Notes: generated by a model not told the origin, from the sequence alone. 64,000 nt of DNA from Curtobacterium herbarum (GCF_016907335.1 NZ_JAFBBT010000001.1:124001-188000), one strand, 5' to 3'; shown: positions 46,109 to 54,417, counted from the first letter of the stretch. A program made the numbers and translations.

Positions 46109-47013
46109 CCGGCATCATCGAAGCGCACGGCAGCAAGCTGTCCGCTGCGACCACGGCCGCCAGCCGCACCCGTGCCCGTGGCCAGGTCCGGCCCGGTCGT
46201 CGCGGCGGCAGCCACTGGTGGATCCACGTGGTGCTCGGCGTCGGCGGGTTCGTGATGGCGTTCCCGTTCATCTGGCAGATCATCATGGCGCTGTCGACCA
46301 ACGCGCAGGTGACGTCGCCCACGCCGGTGTTCTGGCCGGGCCAGCTGCAGTGGCAGAACTTCGCGCAGGTGTTCGAGCGGCTGCCCTTCCTGAGCCAGCT
46401 CGGCACGTCGATCTGGGTGACCCTGATCCGCACGGCCGCGCAGATCGTGCTCTGCACCCTGGCCGGGTACGCGTTCGCGCGGATGCGCTTCCGCGGCCGT
46501 GGACTCATCCTGGGGATCGTGCTGTCGATCCTGCTGGTGCCGTCGCAGGTGTACCTGATCTCGCAGTACCAGATCGTGCAGGGCCTCGGCTGGCTCGACA
46601 CCCTGGCCGGCATCGTCGCACCGGGCCTGTTCAGCGCGTTCGGCACCTTCCTCATGCGGACCGCGTTCCTGAGCATGCCGGCCGAGCTCGAGGAGGCCGC
46701 GCGCATGGACGGCGCGAACCCGTTCCAGACGTTCTGGCGGATCATGCTGCCCCTGGCCCGGCCGTCGATGAGCGTGCTCGCGATCACCACGGTGCTCTGG
46801 TCGTGGAACGAGCTCCTCTGGCCCCTGGTGGTGTCCACCCGCGCCGGGGCCATGCCGCTGGCCGCCGGGCTCGCGACGCTCTCGAGCGACCGGACCGTGA
46901 ACTACCCCGTGCTCATGGCCGCGAGCCTGATGGCGATGGCCCCGGTGCTCATCATGTTCATCGTGCTCCAGCGCCGGGTGATCGACGGGCTCGCGTCCTC
47001 GGGGCTCAAGTGA
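46105..47013 (+). CDS. CUT1 sugar ABC permease (UgpE/MalG-like)
   Basis: 302 residues with six helices. A basic N-terminus (SRTRARGQVRPGRRGGS) leads to HVVLGVGGFVMAFPFIWQIIMALSTNAQV. The EAA loop is MPAELEEAARMDGANPFQTFWRIMLPLARP. It is the partner of the upstream permease, which it overlaps by ATGA. Its own stop overlaps the acyltransferase-like gene by GTGA, so five genes of this run are translationally linked. Confidence 0.92.
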   Translation: MTGIIEAHGSKLSAATTAASRTRARGQVRPGRRGGSHWWIHVVLGVGGFVMAFPFIWQIIMALSTNAQVTSPTPVFWPGQLQWQNFAQVFERLPFLSQLGTSIWVTLIRTAAQIVLCTLAGYAFARMRFRGRGLILGIVLSILLVPSQVYLISQYQIVQGLGWLDTLAGIVAPGLFSAFGTFLMRTAFLSMPAELEEAARMDGANPFQTFWRIMLPLARPSMSVLAITTVLWSWNELLWPLVVSTRAGAMPLAAGLATLSSDRTVNYPVLMAASLMAMAPVLIMFIVLQRRVIDGLASSGLK

Positions 47014-47816
47014 GTCCGGCGGACGTCGGCCGGGAGGCACGCCCCGACCCCGTCGCGCTCCTCACCGCCGCCGTCGGGCCTGGCGACGACCCCGCCGGGC
47101 TGGCCCCGGCGCTCGAGGCGGCCGTGCAGCACCACGGCCCGGCCTGCCGGGAGGCCGCGTTGCTCGCCGCGCTCCGCGCGGTACTGCCGGTCACCGAGCG
47201 GTGGCTCGTCGGCCACGGCTGCAGCCCGGAGGACGCCGCGGCGAGCGTCGCCGACGTGGACCGGAAGGTCGACCGCTACGGGCTCGACGGCACCGGGCTG
47301 GACTGGCTGGCGCAGGTGGCGACCGGACGCGTGGTGGCCGTGGGGCGCCTCCAGTTCGAGCGGGCCGCGCACCTGCCGGACGGGACGCCGGCGTGGGGCG
47401 TGCACGTGCCCGAGGTCGGGCCGCTCGACCCCGATGCGTGCGACCGCTCGTTCGCGGCCGCGCCCGCGGTGCTCCGACGGCTCGACCCGGACACGACGGT
47501 CGACACCTTCGTGTGCTCGTCCTGGTTGCTCGACCCCCAGGTGACCGCCGTCCTCGGGCCGACGTCGAACACGGCGCGGTTCGCGGCACGGTTCACGCTG
47601 CTGCCGGAGTCGGACGACCCCGACGAGGTCCACGAAGCGCACCACGAGGGTGACGAGTCGATGGCGAAGTTCGTCTTCGGCACCGACCTGGCCACCGCGC
47701 GGCAGGCCGACCCCGTCGGCCGACTGCAGCACGCGGTCCAGGACCGGTGGGCGGCCGGCGGGCACTGGTCCGAGCGCACCGGGACCGCGCCGGTCGGCGT
47801 ACCGTTCCGGACATGA
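47010..47816 (+). CDS. Acyltransferase-domain-like protein (DUF5596-like)
   Basis: 268 residues, cytosolic. Residues ~85-250 show VAVGRLQFERAAHL, WGVHVPEVGPLDPDACDRSF, VDTFVCSSWLLDPQVTAVLG and SNTARFAARFTLLPE, a pattern like the GNAT-type acyltransferase proteins annotated beside sugar transporters in Firmicutes and Actinobacteria. The N-terminal ~80 residues are helical. Its coupling to the sugar importer by a GTGA overlap suggests that it modifies the imported sugar or a glycoside. Function is unproven. Confidence 0.55.
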   Translation: MSPADVGREARPDPVALLTAAVGPGDDPAGLAPALEAAVQHHGPACREAALLAALRAVLPVTERWLVGHGCSPEDAAASVADVDRKVDRYGLDGTGLDWLAQVATGRVVAVGRLQFERAAHLPDGTPAWGVHVPEVGPLDPDACDRSFAAAPAVLRRLDPDTTVDTFVCSSWLLDPQVTAVLGPTSNTARFAARFTLLPESDDPDEVHEAHHEGDESMAKFVFGTDLATARQADPVGRLQHAVQDRWAAGGHWSERTGTAPVGVPFRT

Positions 47817-48007
47817 GCGCACCCGATCGAGACCACCTGGACGACGGCGTCGACATGACCTTCGAGGAGCGTCGACACGACACGTTCCGCCGGATGTCCG
47901 GGTCGGACGAGCACGACGAGGCACCCCGCGTCGAGGTCGAGCAGACCGAGTCCGGCGACGTGCGCATCGACGTCGCGGACAGCGCGGCGGTCCGACCGGG
48001 CGACTGA
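47813..48007 (+). CDS. Small acidic hypothetical protein
   Basis: 64 residues, strongly acidic, starting MSAPDRDHLDDGVDMTFEER with the ATG inside the stop of the acyltransferase-like gene (ATGA overlap). RRHDTFRRMSG is the only basic patch. No membrane segment, cysteine or family is recognised. Coupled translation is the main reason to believe it. Confidence 0.55.
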   Translation: MSAPDRDHLDDGVDMTFEERRHDTFRRMSGSDEHDEAPRVEVEQTESGDVRIDVADSAAVRPGD

Positions 48008-48101
48008 TCCCGATCCTGCACCGGTACCGCCTGGCCGGCGGTCGTCCACCGCGCGGACCCCGCGTCCGCCGGTGACGGCGGCGCACGGCAGAATCGTCGG
48101 C

Positions 48102-49787
48102 GTGCACCTCGTCCTCGCCCGTGTCGACGGCGGCCTCACCGCGACGCCGCTGACGGACGCGGGCGCGCCGGACGGTCAGCCGACGCGCCTGGCCGAGTCG
48201 GCCCTCCGGGCCTTCGTCGCCGCGCACGACGGCCCCGGCGTCCGATGGGTCTGGTCCGACACCGCGCGCTGGTACCCGGCCGTGCTGGCGGCCGGCGGAC
48301 GCGTGGCCCGCTGCGTCGACCTGCGCCTCGGCCACCGCCTGCTCCGCAGCGCCCTCGCCACCCGTGGGTCCGCGCTCGCCGAGGCCCCCGTCAGCGCGTG
48401 GGACGCGGCCGCCGCTCCGGAGGCCCGACCCGCCCCCGCCACGCAGGCCTCGCTCTTCGACGACGACCTGTTCACGGTCGCTGCGGCCGACGACGACCTC
48501 GACCCGGTCGCCGAACTGCGGGCGCAGCTCGACGCGGTGGCCGGCGCGACGGAGCCCGGTGCCCTGCGGCTGCTCCTCGCGGCGGAGTCCGCCGGCGCAC
48601 TCGTCGCCGCCGAGATCAAGCACGCCGGACTGCCCTGGCGGTCGGACGTGCACGAGCAGCTGCTCGCCGACGCCCTCGGCCCACGGGTGCCGTACGGGGT
48701 GCGGCCGCGGAAGCTCGAGGAACTCGCCGTCGTCCTCCGCCAGCGACTCGACGACCCCGAGCTCAACCCCGACTCACCCGCCGACGTCCTGCGCTCCCTG
48801 CGGCGGGCCGGACTCGTCGTGGACAGCACCCGGAAGTGGGAACTCGAGCGGCTCGAGCACCCGGCGATCGAACCGCTGCTCGAGTACAAGCGCCTGTACC
48901 GACTGCTCACCGCCAACGGGTGGACGTGGCTCGACGAGTGGGTGCAGGACGGCCGGTTCCACCCGGAGTACGTCGTCGGCGGGGTCGTCACCGGACGCTG
49001 GGCGGCCAACGGCGGCGGCGCGCTGCAGCTGCCGAAGCAGGTGCGCGGCGCCGTGGTCGCCGACCCCGGGTGGGAGCTCGTCGTCGCGGACGCCGCACAG
49101 CTCGAGCCGCGGGTCCTCGCCGCGATGTCCGGCGACACCGACATGGCCGCGGCCGGGGACGGGCAGGACCTGTACGACGGGGTCGTGGCCTCGGGCGCGG
49201 TGCAGACCCGGCAGCAGGCGAAGATGGCGATGCTCGGCGCGATGTACGGCGCCACCCAGGGCGAGGGCGGTCGGTTCGTGCCACGGCTCGCCCGGGCCTT
49301 CCCGCGCGCCCTGGACCTGGTCGAGCAGGCGGCCCGGGCGGGCGAGCGCGGCGAACCCGTGACGACCCGGCTGGGGCGGACGTCGCCGGTGCCGGAGCAG
49401 TCCTGGTTCGAGGCCCGGAACCGGGCGTACTCGGTGGACGGCGCCCCGGCGATGCAGCGGGCCGTCGAGTCCCGGGCGCGCAGCTGGGGGCGGTTCACGC
49501 GGAACTTCGTGGTGCAGGGGACGGCTGCCGAGTGGGCGCTGTCCTGGATGGGCGGACTGCGCACCCGGCTGGCCGCGCGGACGGACGGACCGGTCACCGC
49601 GGGGCCGCACATGGTGTTCTTCGTGCACGACGAACTCGTGGTGCACGCGCCGGCCGCCGATGCCGAGTGGGTGGCCGAGCAGGTCCGGGCAGCGGCGGTC
49701 GACGCCGGACGGATCATGTTCGGCGGGTTCCCGGTCACCTTCCCGCTGACGGTCGCGGTGGTCCGGTCGTACGACCAGGCGAAGTAG
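48102..49787 (+). CDS. Bifunctional 3'-5' exonuclease/DNA polymerase (small PolA-like)
   Basis: 561 residues. The first ~190 residues form the exonuclease-like part; the rest is a family A polymerase. Motif A is VADAAQLEPRVLAAMSGDTD, motif B RQQAKMAMLGAMYGATQGEGG with catalytic Lys and the O-helix Tyr, and motif C is VFFVHDELVVHAP near residue 509. Full PolA is about 900 residues, so this is the short actinobacterial form without the 5'-nuclease domain. It may work in repair. The GTG start (MHLVLARVDGG) follows a CAGAAT box 7 nt upstream; the frame is open upstream. Confidence 0.85.
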   Translation: MHLVLARVDGGLTATPLTDAGAPDGQPTRLAESALRAFVAAHDGPGVRWVWSDTARWYPAVLAAGGRVARCVDLRLGHRLLRSALATRGSALAEAPVSAWDAAAAPEARPAPATQASLFDDDLFTVAAADDDLDPVAELRAQLDAVAGATEPGALRLLLAAESAGALVAAEIKHAGLPWRSDVHEQLLADALGPRVPYGVRPRKLEELAVVLRQRLDDPELNPDSPADVLRSLRRAGLVVDSTRKWELERLEHPAIEPLLEYKRLYRLLTANGWTWLDEWVQDGRFHPEYVVGGVVTGRWAANGGGALQLPKQVRGAVVADPGWELVVADAAQLEPRVLAAMSGDTDMAAAGDGQDLYDGVVASGAVQTRQQAKMAMLGAMYGATQGEGGRFVPRLARAFPRALDLVEQAARAGERGEPVTTRLGRTSPVPEQSWFEARNRAYSVDGAPAMQRAVESRARSWGRFTRNFVVQGTAAEWALSWMGGLRTRLAARTDGPVTAGPHMVFFVHDELVVHAPAADAEWVAEQVRAAAVDAGRIMFGGFPVTFPLTVAVVRSYDQAK

Positions 49788-49833
49788 CCACCCCGGCCGT
49801 CCCCGCACAGCCGCGGACGGGCAGGGTGGTCGG

Positions 49834-50688
49834 ATGGATCAGCACCACGCCGACGGCCGCCCACCCACGGTCGGCCGCCCACCCGCGATCGGCGGGGTCG
49901 AGCGCGAGCGCGTCGACCGGACCCTCGGCGACGTCGACCTCACCCGCTGGCGCACCCGTGCCGGCCGGACGATCGCCGACTCGTGGGCTGCCCTCGGACG
50001 CCGCTTTGGAGCGCTGCCGCTGCTGCTCGTCACCCTGCTCGTCGGGATCGGCATCGCCGCGGTCGCGACCTGGGTGGCGTCCGAGGTCTACGACGCGGTC
50101 CGGGAGTCCGACGACGTCGCCGTGCTCGACCGGCCGGTGCTGGACTGGATGATCGCGCACCGCACCCCGGCGCTCGACCAGGGCGTCACGTGGTGGACCG
50201 ACATCGCCGGCACCATCGGGATGCCGATCGTCGCCGTGCTGTTCCTGGTCGGCCTGACGATCCAGCGTCGGGCGTGGACACCGCTCGTGCTCCTCGTCGC
50301 CGCGAGTGCCGGCTCCCTCGCCATGACGATCGCGGGCAAGGACCTCATCGGCCGCGCCCGGCCGCCGCTGTCCGACGCCGTCCCGCCGTTCGAGCACTCG
50401 CCGTCGTTCCCGTCCGGGCACACCCTCAACGCGACCGTCGTCGTCGGCACCATCGTGTACCTGCTGCTCCTCCGGCAGAGCCGCGTCGTGACCCGGGTCT
50501 GGACGATCGTCGTCGGGACGCTGTTCGTGCTGTCCGTCGGGGCCTCGCGGGTGTTCCTCGGACACCACTGGACCACCGATGTGCTGGCGGCGTGGGCGCT
50601 CGGGCTGGCGTGGCTGGCGCTCGTCGTCACGGCGCACCGGCTGTACCTGACGGCGCTGCACCGGGGGGCGGAGCCGACTCCGTCGTGA
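49834..50688 (+). CDS. PAP2-family membrane phosphatase
   Basis: 284 residues, five to six helices after an 85-residue cytoplasmic start. The acid-phosphatase triad is KDLIGRARPP (K169...RP), SPSFPSGHTLN and SRVFLGHHWTTDVL. It dephosphorylates lipids such as phosphatidate or undecaprenyl pyrophosphate on the outer face of the membrane. CAGGGT six nt before the ATG fits a leaderless start. The last 13 codons and stop are duplicated 200 bp downstream, around a structured segment. Confidence 0.92.
   Translation: MDQHHADGRPPTVGRPPAIGGVERERVDRTLGDVDLTRWRTRAGRTIADSWAALGRRFGALPLLLVTLLVGIGIAAVATWVASEVYDAVRESDDVAVLDRPVLDWMIAHRTPALDQGVTWWTDIAGTIGMPIVAVLFLVGLTIQRRAWTPLVLLVAASAGSLAMTIAGKDLIGRARPPLSDAVPPFEHSPSFPSGHTLNATVVVGTIVYLLLLRQSRVVTRVWTIVVGTLFVLSVGASRVFLGHHWTTDVLAAWALGLAWLALVVTAHRLYLTALHRGAEPTPS
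50647..50688 (+). repeat. 42-bp direct repeat, copy within PAP2 gene end
   Basis: Runs from CTGACGGCGCTGCACC to the TGA of the PAP2 gene (six consecutive G), and is repeated almost exactly at 50886. Confidence 0.85.
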
Positions 50689-50690
50689 GG

Positions 50691-50780
50691 ACTTGAACGA
50701 CACGATCGTGAGTTCAAGTTCCCGGCGATCGACTTGAACCCCGGTGCCTCTGGTTCAAGTAACTCGCTCGAAACTTGAAC
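50691..50780. repeat. Phased array of five alternating ACTTGAAC sites
   Basis: ACTTGAAC at 50691, 50732 and 50773 alternates with its inverse GTTCAAGT at 50712 and 50753. The spacing is 21, 20, 21, 20 bp, two turns of B-DNA, so all sites face the same side. Neighbouring sites also form hairpins with 12-13 nt loops. It lies just after the PAP2 stop, inside the duplicated flanks, and 192 bp before the kinase ATG. Confidence 0.85.
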
Positions 50781-50885
50781 CGTGGAGGTCGGCATCCTCG
50801 ACGAAGTCGAGCGGCAGGGTGTGCGGATGTTCCGCGCCACCGACGTGGTCCGTGTGACCACCCGACCGGTACGACGCACGGCGCG

Positions 50886-50926
50886 CTGACGGCGCTGCAC
50901 CGGGGGCGGAGCCGACTCCGTCGTGA
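50886..50926 (+). repeat. 41-bp direct repeat, intergenic copy
   Basis: Second copy of the PAP2 3' end, one G shorter in the G run, so it no longer reads in frame. Confidence 0.85.
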
Positions 50927-50958
50927 CGCGGCTGCGCACCCTCGTCAGGTCGGCCCGG

Positions 50959-50964
50959 TAGGTT
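50959..50964 (+). promoter_or_regulatory. -10 box TAGGTT, leaderless ATG start
   Basis: TAGGTT ends 7 nt before the ATG of the Ser/Thr kinase. Confidence 0.5.
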
Positions 50965-50971
50965 TCCCCGC

Positions 50972-52585
50972 ATGGAAGAACGGCTGATCGGCGGCAGGTA
51001 CCGGGTGACCGGGACCCTCGGACACGGCGGGATGGCGTCGGTGTACCGCGCTGTCGACGAGCAACTCGGACGCGAGGTCGCGGTCAAGCTCTTCCGCATC
51101 GGACCCGTCGACCACGGGGAGCGTGCGCGTGCCGAGGCCGAGATCCACGTGCTCGCCGGCCTTCGCAGCCCGAACCTCGTGACCCTGTTCGACGCCGCCC
51201 TCGACACCGACGACGGCGACTCGTTCCTCGTCATGGAGCTCGTCCCCGGCAGCGACCTCGCCACCCGTCTGCGCGAGGGTCCGCTCGACCCGACGACCAC
51301 CGCCCGAGTGGGTGCGCAGGTCGCCGAGGGGCTGGCCGCCGTGCACGCGCAGGGCATCGTGCACCGGGACGTGAAGCCCGCGAACGTCCTCCTCGAGCAG
51401 GACGGCGAGCACGTCAAGCTCGCCGACTTCGGCATCGCCCTGCTCCGCGACGCCGCCCGGGTCACCGGCACCGGCACCGTCATCGGCACGGCCGCGTACC
51501 TGGCACCGGAGCAGGTCCTCGGTCAGGTCGTCACGGGCAAGGCGGACGTGTACGCGCTGGGTCTGATGCTCCTCGAGGCCCTGACCGGCAAGCAGGCGTT
51601 CCCGGGCAGCGCGGTCGAGGCCGCCACCGCCCGACTCGCCCGAGCGCCGGAGATCGACCAGCACCTGCCGACGGCATGGCGCACGCTGCTCCACGTCATG
51701 ACGGCGCAGCACCCGGAGGACCGTCCGTCCGCCGCCGAGGCCGCGGCGCGTCTCCGCGCACTCGGTCGGGACGAGGTCGCGCCCGCCACGCAGCTCCTGC
51801 CGGGAGGCCCGGGGGCAGTCACCCGCGCCGCCGCCGGTGCCGGGGTGGCCGGTGCAGCCGCCGCCGCCGCTGGCGCCGACCCCGCGGACGCGGCGACGCG
51901 CGCGATGCCGGTGAGTGGGGCCTCCCGTCCGGACGACGCCACCCGGCGCCTGCCCACCCAGTCGCAACCGTCGCGGAGTGCGGACGACGACGTCGCGACC
52001 ACGATCCTCGGCACACCGGGGGCCGCAGGTCCGGGTGCCGGCGGCGCCGGCGGTGGGCGCTCGGGCGGCACCGCCGCGCCGGCCCGGCCACTCGGTACGG
52101 ACCCCGATGAGCCCCGGCGGAAGCGCTGGGTGGTGCCGTTGATCGTCCTGGCGGTCCTCGTGGTCGCCGGCATCGTCGTGGCGGCCCTCGCGTTCAACCG
52201 CGACGGCAGCAGCACGCCGAGCCCGACCGAGTCGACGCAACAGACCGCGCCGACCGACGACCAGCCGAGCTCGGAGCCGTCCGACGAGGCGAGCGAGCCC
52301 GCACAGCAGCCGAGCCAGCCGGCCGAGCAGCAGCCGTCCGAGCCGGCGCAGGAGCAGCCGTCCGAGGCGCCCTCGCAGCCGTCCGACGAGTCGAGCCAGC
52401 CCACCGAACAGGTGCCGACGACCGGGCCGGAGCCGGGCAACGACACGACGCTGCCCGTGCAGGACCCGCTCGACACCGGGGTCGACACGACCTCGAAGCA
52501 GGGCCCGGGTGCCGGCGGTGCTGGCGGGGGGACCGGTCCCGGCAGGTCCGGCGAAGCTCCGGGGCAGAACAAACCCGCAGGCTGA
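50972..52585 (+). CDS. Serine/threonine protein kinase (transmembrane, PASTA-less)
   Basis: 537 residues. The kinase domain is at ~8-265, with the Gly loop GHGGMASVY, AVKLFRI (ATP Lys), HRDVKPANVLL (catalytic Asp133), ADFGIAL (D152) and GTAAYLAPEQV. A disordered Ala/Gly-rich linker (~275-380) follows, then one membrane helix at ~387-409 and an extracellular tail rich in Pro, Ser, Gln and Glu (QQPSQPAEQQPSEPAQEQPS type repeats). There is no PASTA domain, so it senses something other than muropeptides. Three small acidic genes follow on the same strand. Confidence 0.92.
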   Translation: MEERLIGGRYRVTGTLGHGGMASVYRAVDEQLGREVAVKLFRIGPVDHGERARAEAEIHVLAGLRSPNLVTLFDAALDTDDGDSFLVMELVPGSDLATRLREGPLDPTTTARVGAQVAEGLAAVHAQGIVHRDVKPANVLLEQDGEHVKLADFGIALLRDAARVTGTGTVIGTAAYLAPEQVLGQVVTGKADVYALGLMLLEALTGKQAFPGSAVEAATARLARAPEIDQHLPTAWRTLLHVMTAQHPEDRPSAAEAAARLRALGRDEVAPATQLLPGGPGAVTRAAAGAGVAGAAAAAAGADPADAATRAMPVSGASRPDDATRRLPTQSQPSRSADDDVATTILGTPGAAGPGAGGAGGGRSGGTAAPARPLGTDPDEPRRKRWVVPLIVLAVLVVAGIVVAALAFNRDGSSTPSPTESTQQTAPTDDQPSSEPSDEASEPAQQPSQPAEQQPSEPAQEQPSEAPSQPSDESSQPTEQVPTTGPEPGNDTTLPVQDPLDTGVDTTSKQGPGAGGAGGGTGPGRSGEAPGQNKPAG

Positions 52586-52619
52586 CCTGCTGTTCACCTC
52601 GGCGGAGCACACTCGAGCC

Positions 52620-52889
52620 ATGTCGATGAGCGCACCGTTCGATCCTCAGCAGCCGGGCAGCGACGTCCCCGTGGACGGCTCCGACCAGGACGAACTCGAG
52701 GTGGAGGAGTCGCGCGGGGCCGCCTCCGGCTCCGAGCCGTCCGGGGCTGACGTCACCGGAGCGGACGCCACCGGCGACCCGGCGGACTCCCCGGTCCGGC
52801 ACGACGACGAGGACGAAGCCGGCGGCGGCCCGGTGTTCCGGCGCCCGCAGCCAGGCGACCGGTTGCACGCGGACGACCTCGACGGCTAG
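52620..52889 (+). CDS. Small acidic protein, paralogue 1
   Basis: 89 residues: MSMSAPFDPQQPGSDVPVDG, then a long Glu/Asp stretch (DQDELEVEESRG) and an end PGDRLHADDLDG. It is soluble, disordered by composition and without a family. It shares its first ten residues with the 52938 protein. A CACACT box is six nt upstream of the ATG. It follows the kinase gene by 34 bp. Confidence 0.6.
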   Translation: MSMSAPFDPQQPGSDVPVDGSDQDELEVEESRGAASGSEPSGADVTGADATGDPADSPVRHDDEDEAGGGPVFRRPQPGDRLHADDLDG

Positions 52890-52937
52890 ACAGGCGACGT
52901 TGCGGGGACTCCCGGGTCTGCCGTGCATGCTCGTCGG

Positions 52938-53132
52938 ATGTCCATGAGCAGCGCGTTCGACCCGTCGAAGGGTCTCGCCATCCCCGAGGAGCAGATCAGC
53001 GACGACGGGCTCGAGCTCGACGAGGACCCGGCAGCGCTCGGGATCCAGTTCGAGGTCGTGTCCGGCGGCACGGCGGACCCTGCGGCGGCTCTGCCACCGC
53101 GGGAGCCGGGCGAGGAAGACTCGATTTCCTGA
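52938..53132 (+). CDS. Small acidic protein, paralogue 2
   Basis: 64 residues: MSMSSAFDPSKGLAIPEEQ, acidic (SDDGLELDEDPAALG) and short hydrophobic stretch GIQFEVVSGG. It resembles paralogue 1 in its MSMSxxFDP start. CATGCT lies six nt before the ATG. No Shine-Dalgarno is seen. Function unknown. Confidence 0.6.
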   Translation: MSMSSAFDPSKGLAIPEEQISDDGLELDEDPAALGIQFEVVSGGTADPAAALPPREPGEEDSIS

Positions 53133-53149
53133 GTCGGCCCCGCGTTCTG

Positions 53150-53155
53150 TAGCGT
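53150..53155 (+). promoter_or_regulatory. -10 box TAGCGT, leaderless ATG start
   Basis: TAGCGT ends 6 nt before the ATG of the 54-residue gene. Confidence 0.5.
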
Positions 53156-53161
53156 CGCGGC

Positions 53162-53326
53162 ATGGCCACGGTGAACAGCGATGCGGGATCTGCAGCCCTC
53201 GTGTGGGCGCGAGTCGCGACGGACGCCGGCGGGCGGATCGAGCTCGACGACCTCATCGCCGCTCTGGGTCTGTCCCGCAGCGATCTCGAGCGTGAGCTGG
53301 AGGCCGAGTGCCTGGGCGGCCGGTAG
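53162..53326 (+). CDS. Small hypothetical helical protein
   Basis: 54 residues (MATVNSDAGSAALVWARVAT, then ALGLSRSDLERELEAE near the C-terminus). The pattern IELDDLIAALGLSRSDLERELEAE resembles a single helix-turn-helix or dimerisation helix, too short to classify. A consensus leaderless -10 box gives the start. Nothing else is known; it may be linked to the small acidic genes upstream. Confidence 0.5.
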   Translation: MATVNSDAGSAALVWARVATDAGGRIELDDLIAALGLSRSDLERELEAECLGGR

Positions 53327-53429
53327 TCCGCACTGACACCACCAGCCCGAATTGACCGCAGCCCCGCACCGAACACGATGCAGGGCTGCGAGCCCAGGCA
53401 GGGTCGTCCGACCGGGTCGTGACTGACCG

Positions 53430-54368
53430 TCAGGGGACGGTGTGCCCCGCCGCCGTGAGCACGCGGTACCACTCCTCGCGGGACAGCTCGACGTCGGATC
53501 CGGCGGCCGAGTCCCGCACGCGCTGCGGGTTCGTCGTGCCGAGGACGACCTGGAAGTGCGCGGGGTGCCGGGTGATCCACGCCACGGCGATCCCGGTCGG
53601 GGTGACGCCGTGGGCGGAGGCGAGCTCCTCGAGGACGTCGTTCAGCTCCGCGTACTGCTCGCGGTCGCCCAGGAAGACGCCGTCGAAGAAGCCCTTCTGG
53701 AACGGCGACCAGGCCTGCAGCGTCACGTCGTTCAGCCGCGAGTAGTTCAGGATGTCGTTGTCCCGGTCGACTGCCTGGTCGAGGCCGCCCATGTTCGCCA
53801 CGAGGCCCTGCGTGATGACGTTCGCGTGCGTGATGCTCAGCTGCACCTGGTTGAACGCGAGCGGCTGCTGCACGGACTTCTTGAGCAGCTCGACCTGCCC
53901 CGGGGTGTGGTTCGAGACGCCGAAGTGGTGCACCTTGCCGGCCGCGTGCAGTTCGTCGAAGGCCTTGGCGACCTCCTCCGGCTCCACGAGGGCGTCGGGG
54001 CGGTGCAGCAGCAGGACGTCGATGTAGTCGGTGCGGAGCGCGGCGAGCGACTCCTCGACCGAGGACAGGATGTGCTCGTACGAGAAGTCGAAGTACGCGC
54101 CGCCCGCCGTCGGCCGGATGCCGACCTTGGTCTGCAGCACGATCTCGGCGCGCTCCGCCGGGGTCAGCGCGACCGCGGCGGCGAACCGCTCCTCGCAGCC
54201 GTGCCAGCCGCCGTACACGGCGGCGTGGTCGAACATCGTCACACCGGCGTCGCGGGAGGCGGCGTACAGCGACCGGATGTCCTCGTCGCTCATGTCGTTG
54301 ATCCGCATCAGGCCGACGACGACGTCGGATGCGGTGAGGTCCGTCTGTGGCAACTCCAGTGTCTTCAC
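53430..54368 (-). CDS. Aldo/keto reductase (YdhF-like)
   Basis: 312 residues. Tetrad: Asp and Tyr in TMFDHAAVYGGWHGCEERF, Lys in VLQTKVGIRP, His in VLLLHRPD. NYSRLNDVTLQAWSPFQKGF and the ITRHPAHFQVVLGTTNPQRVRD cofactor segment are those of the YdhF/oxidoreductase-like AKR11 group. The GTG start (VKTLELPQTDL) is preferred because CAGGAT stands 7 nt upstream on the coding strand; an ATG eight codons further up gives unrelated residues. A 23-bp tandem repeat lies upstream. Confidence 0.88.
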   Translation of the reverse strand: MKTLELPQTDLTASDVVVGLMRINDMSDEDIRSLYAASRDAGVTMFDHAAVYGGWHGCEERFAAAVALTPAERAEIVLQTKVGIRPTAGGAYFDFSYEHILSSVEESLAALRTDYIDVLLLHRPDALVEPEEVAKAFDELHAAGKVHHFGVSNHTPGQVELLKKSVQQPLAFNQVQLSITHANVITQGLVANMGGLDQAVDRDNDILNYSRLNDVTLQAWSPFQKGFFDGVFLGDREQYAELNDVLEELASAHGVTPTGIAVAWITRHPAHFQVVLGTTNPQRVRDSAAGSDVELSREEWYRVLTAAGHTVP

Positions 54369-54417
54369 CCGACCGATCCTGCCAGTGGGCACCCGTGCGA
54401 GCCAGGCACTGGCCGTA

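Noticed and set aside
50691..50780. CRISPR array
   Set aside because: The repeats are only 8 bp, alternate in orientation and are separated by 12-13 nt; no cas gene is nearby. This is a phased binding-site array, not a CRISPR.
50782..50889. 35-codon ORF inside the duplicated segment
   Set aside because: It starts GTG and reads MEVGILDEVERQGVRMFRATD, which hints at a truncated gene remnant, but there is no Shine-Dalgarno, no TANNNT box and its end runs into the duplicate. It is not annotated as a gene.
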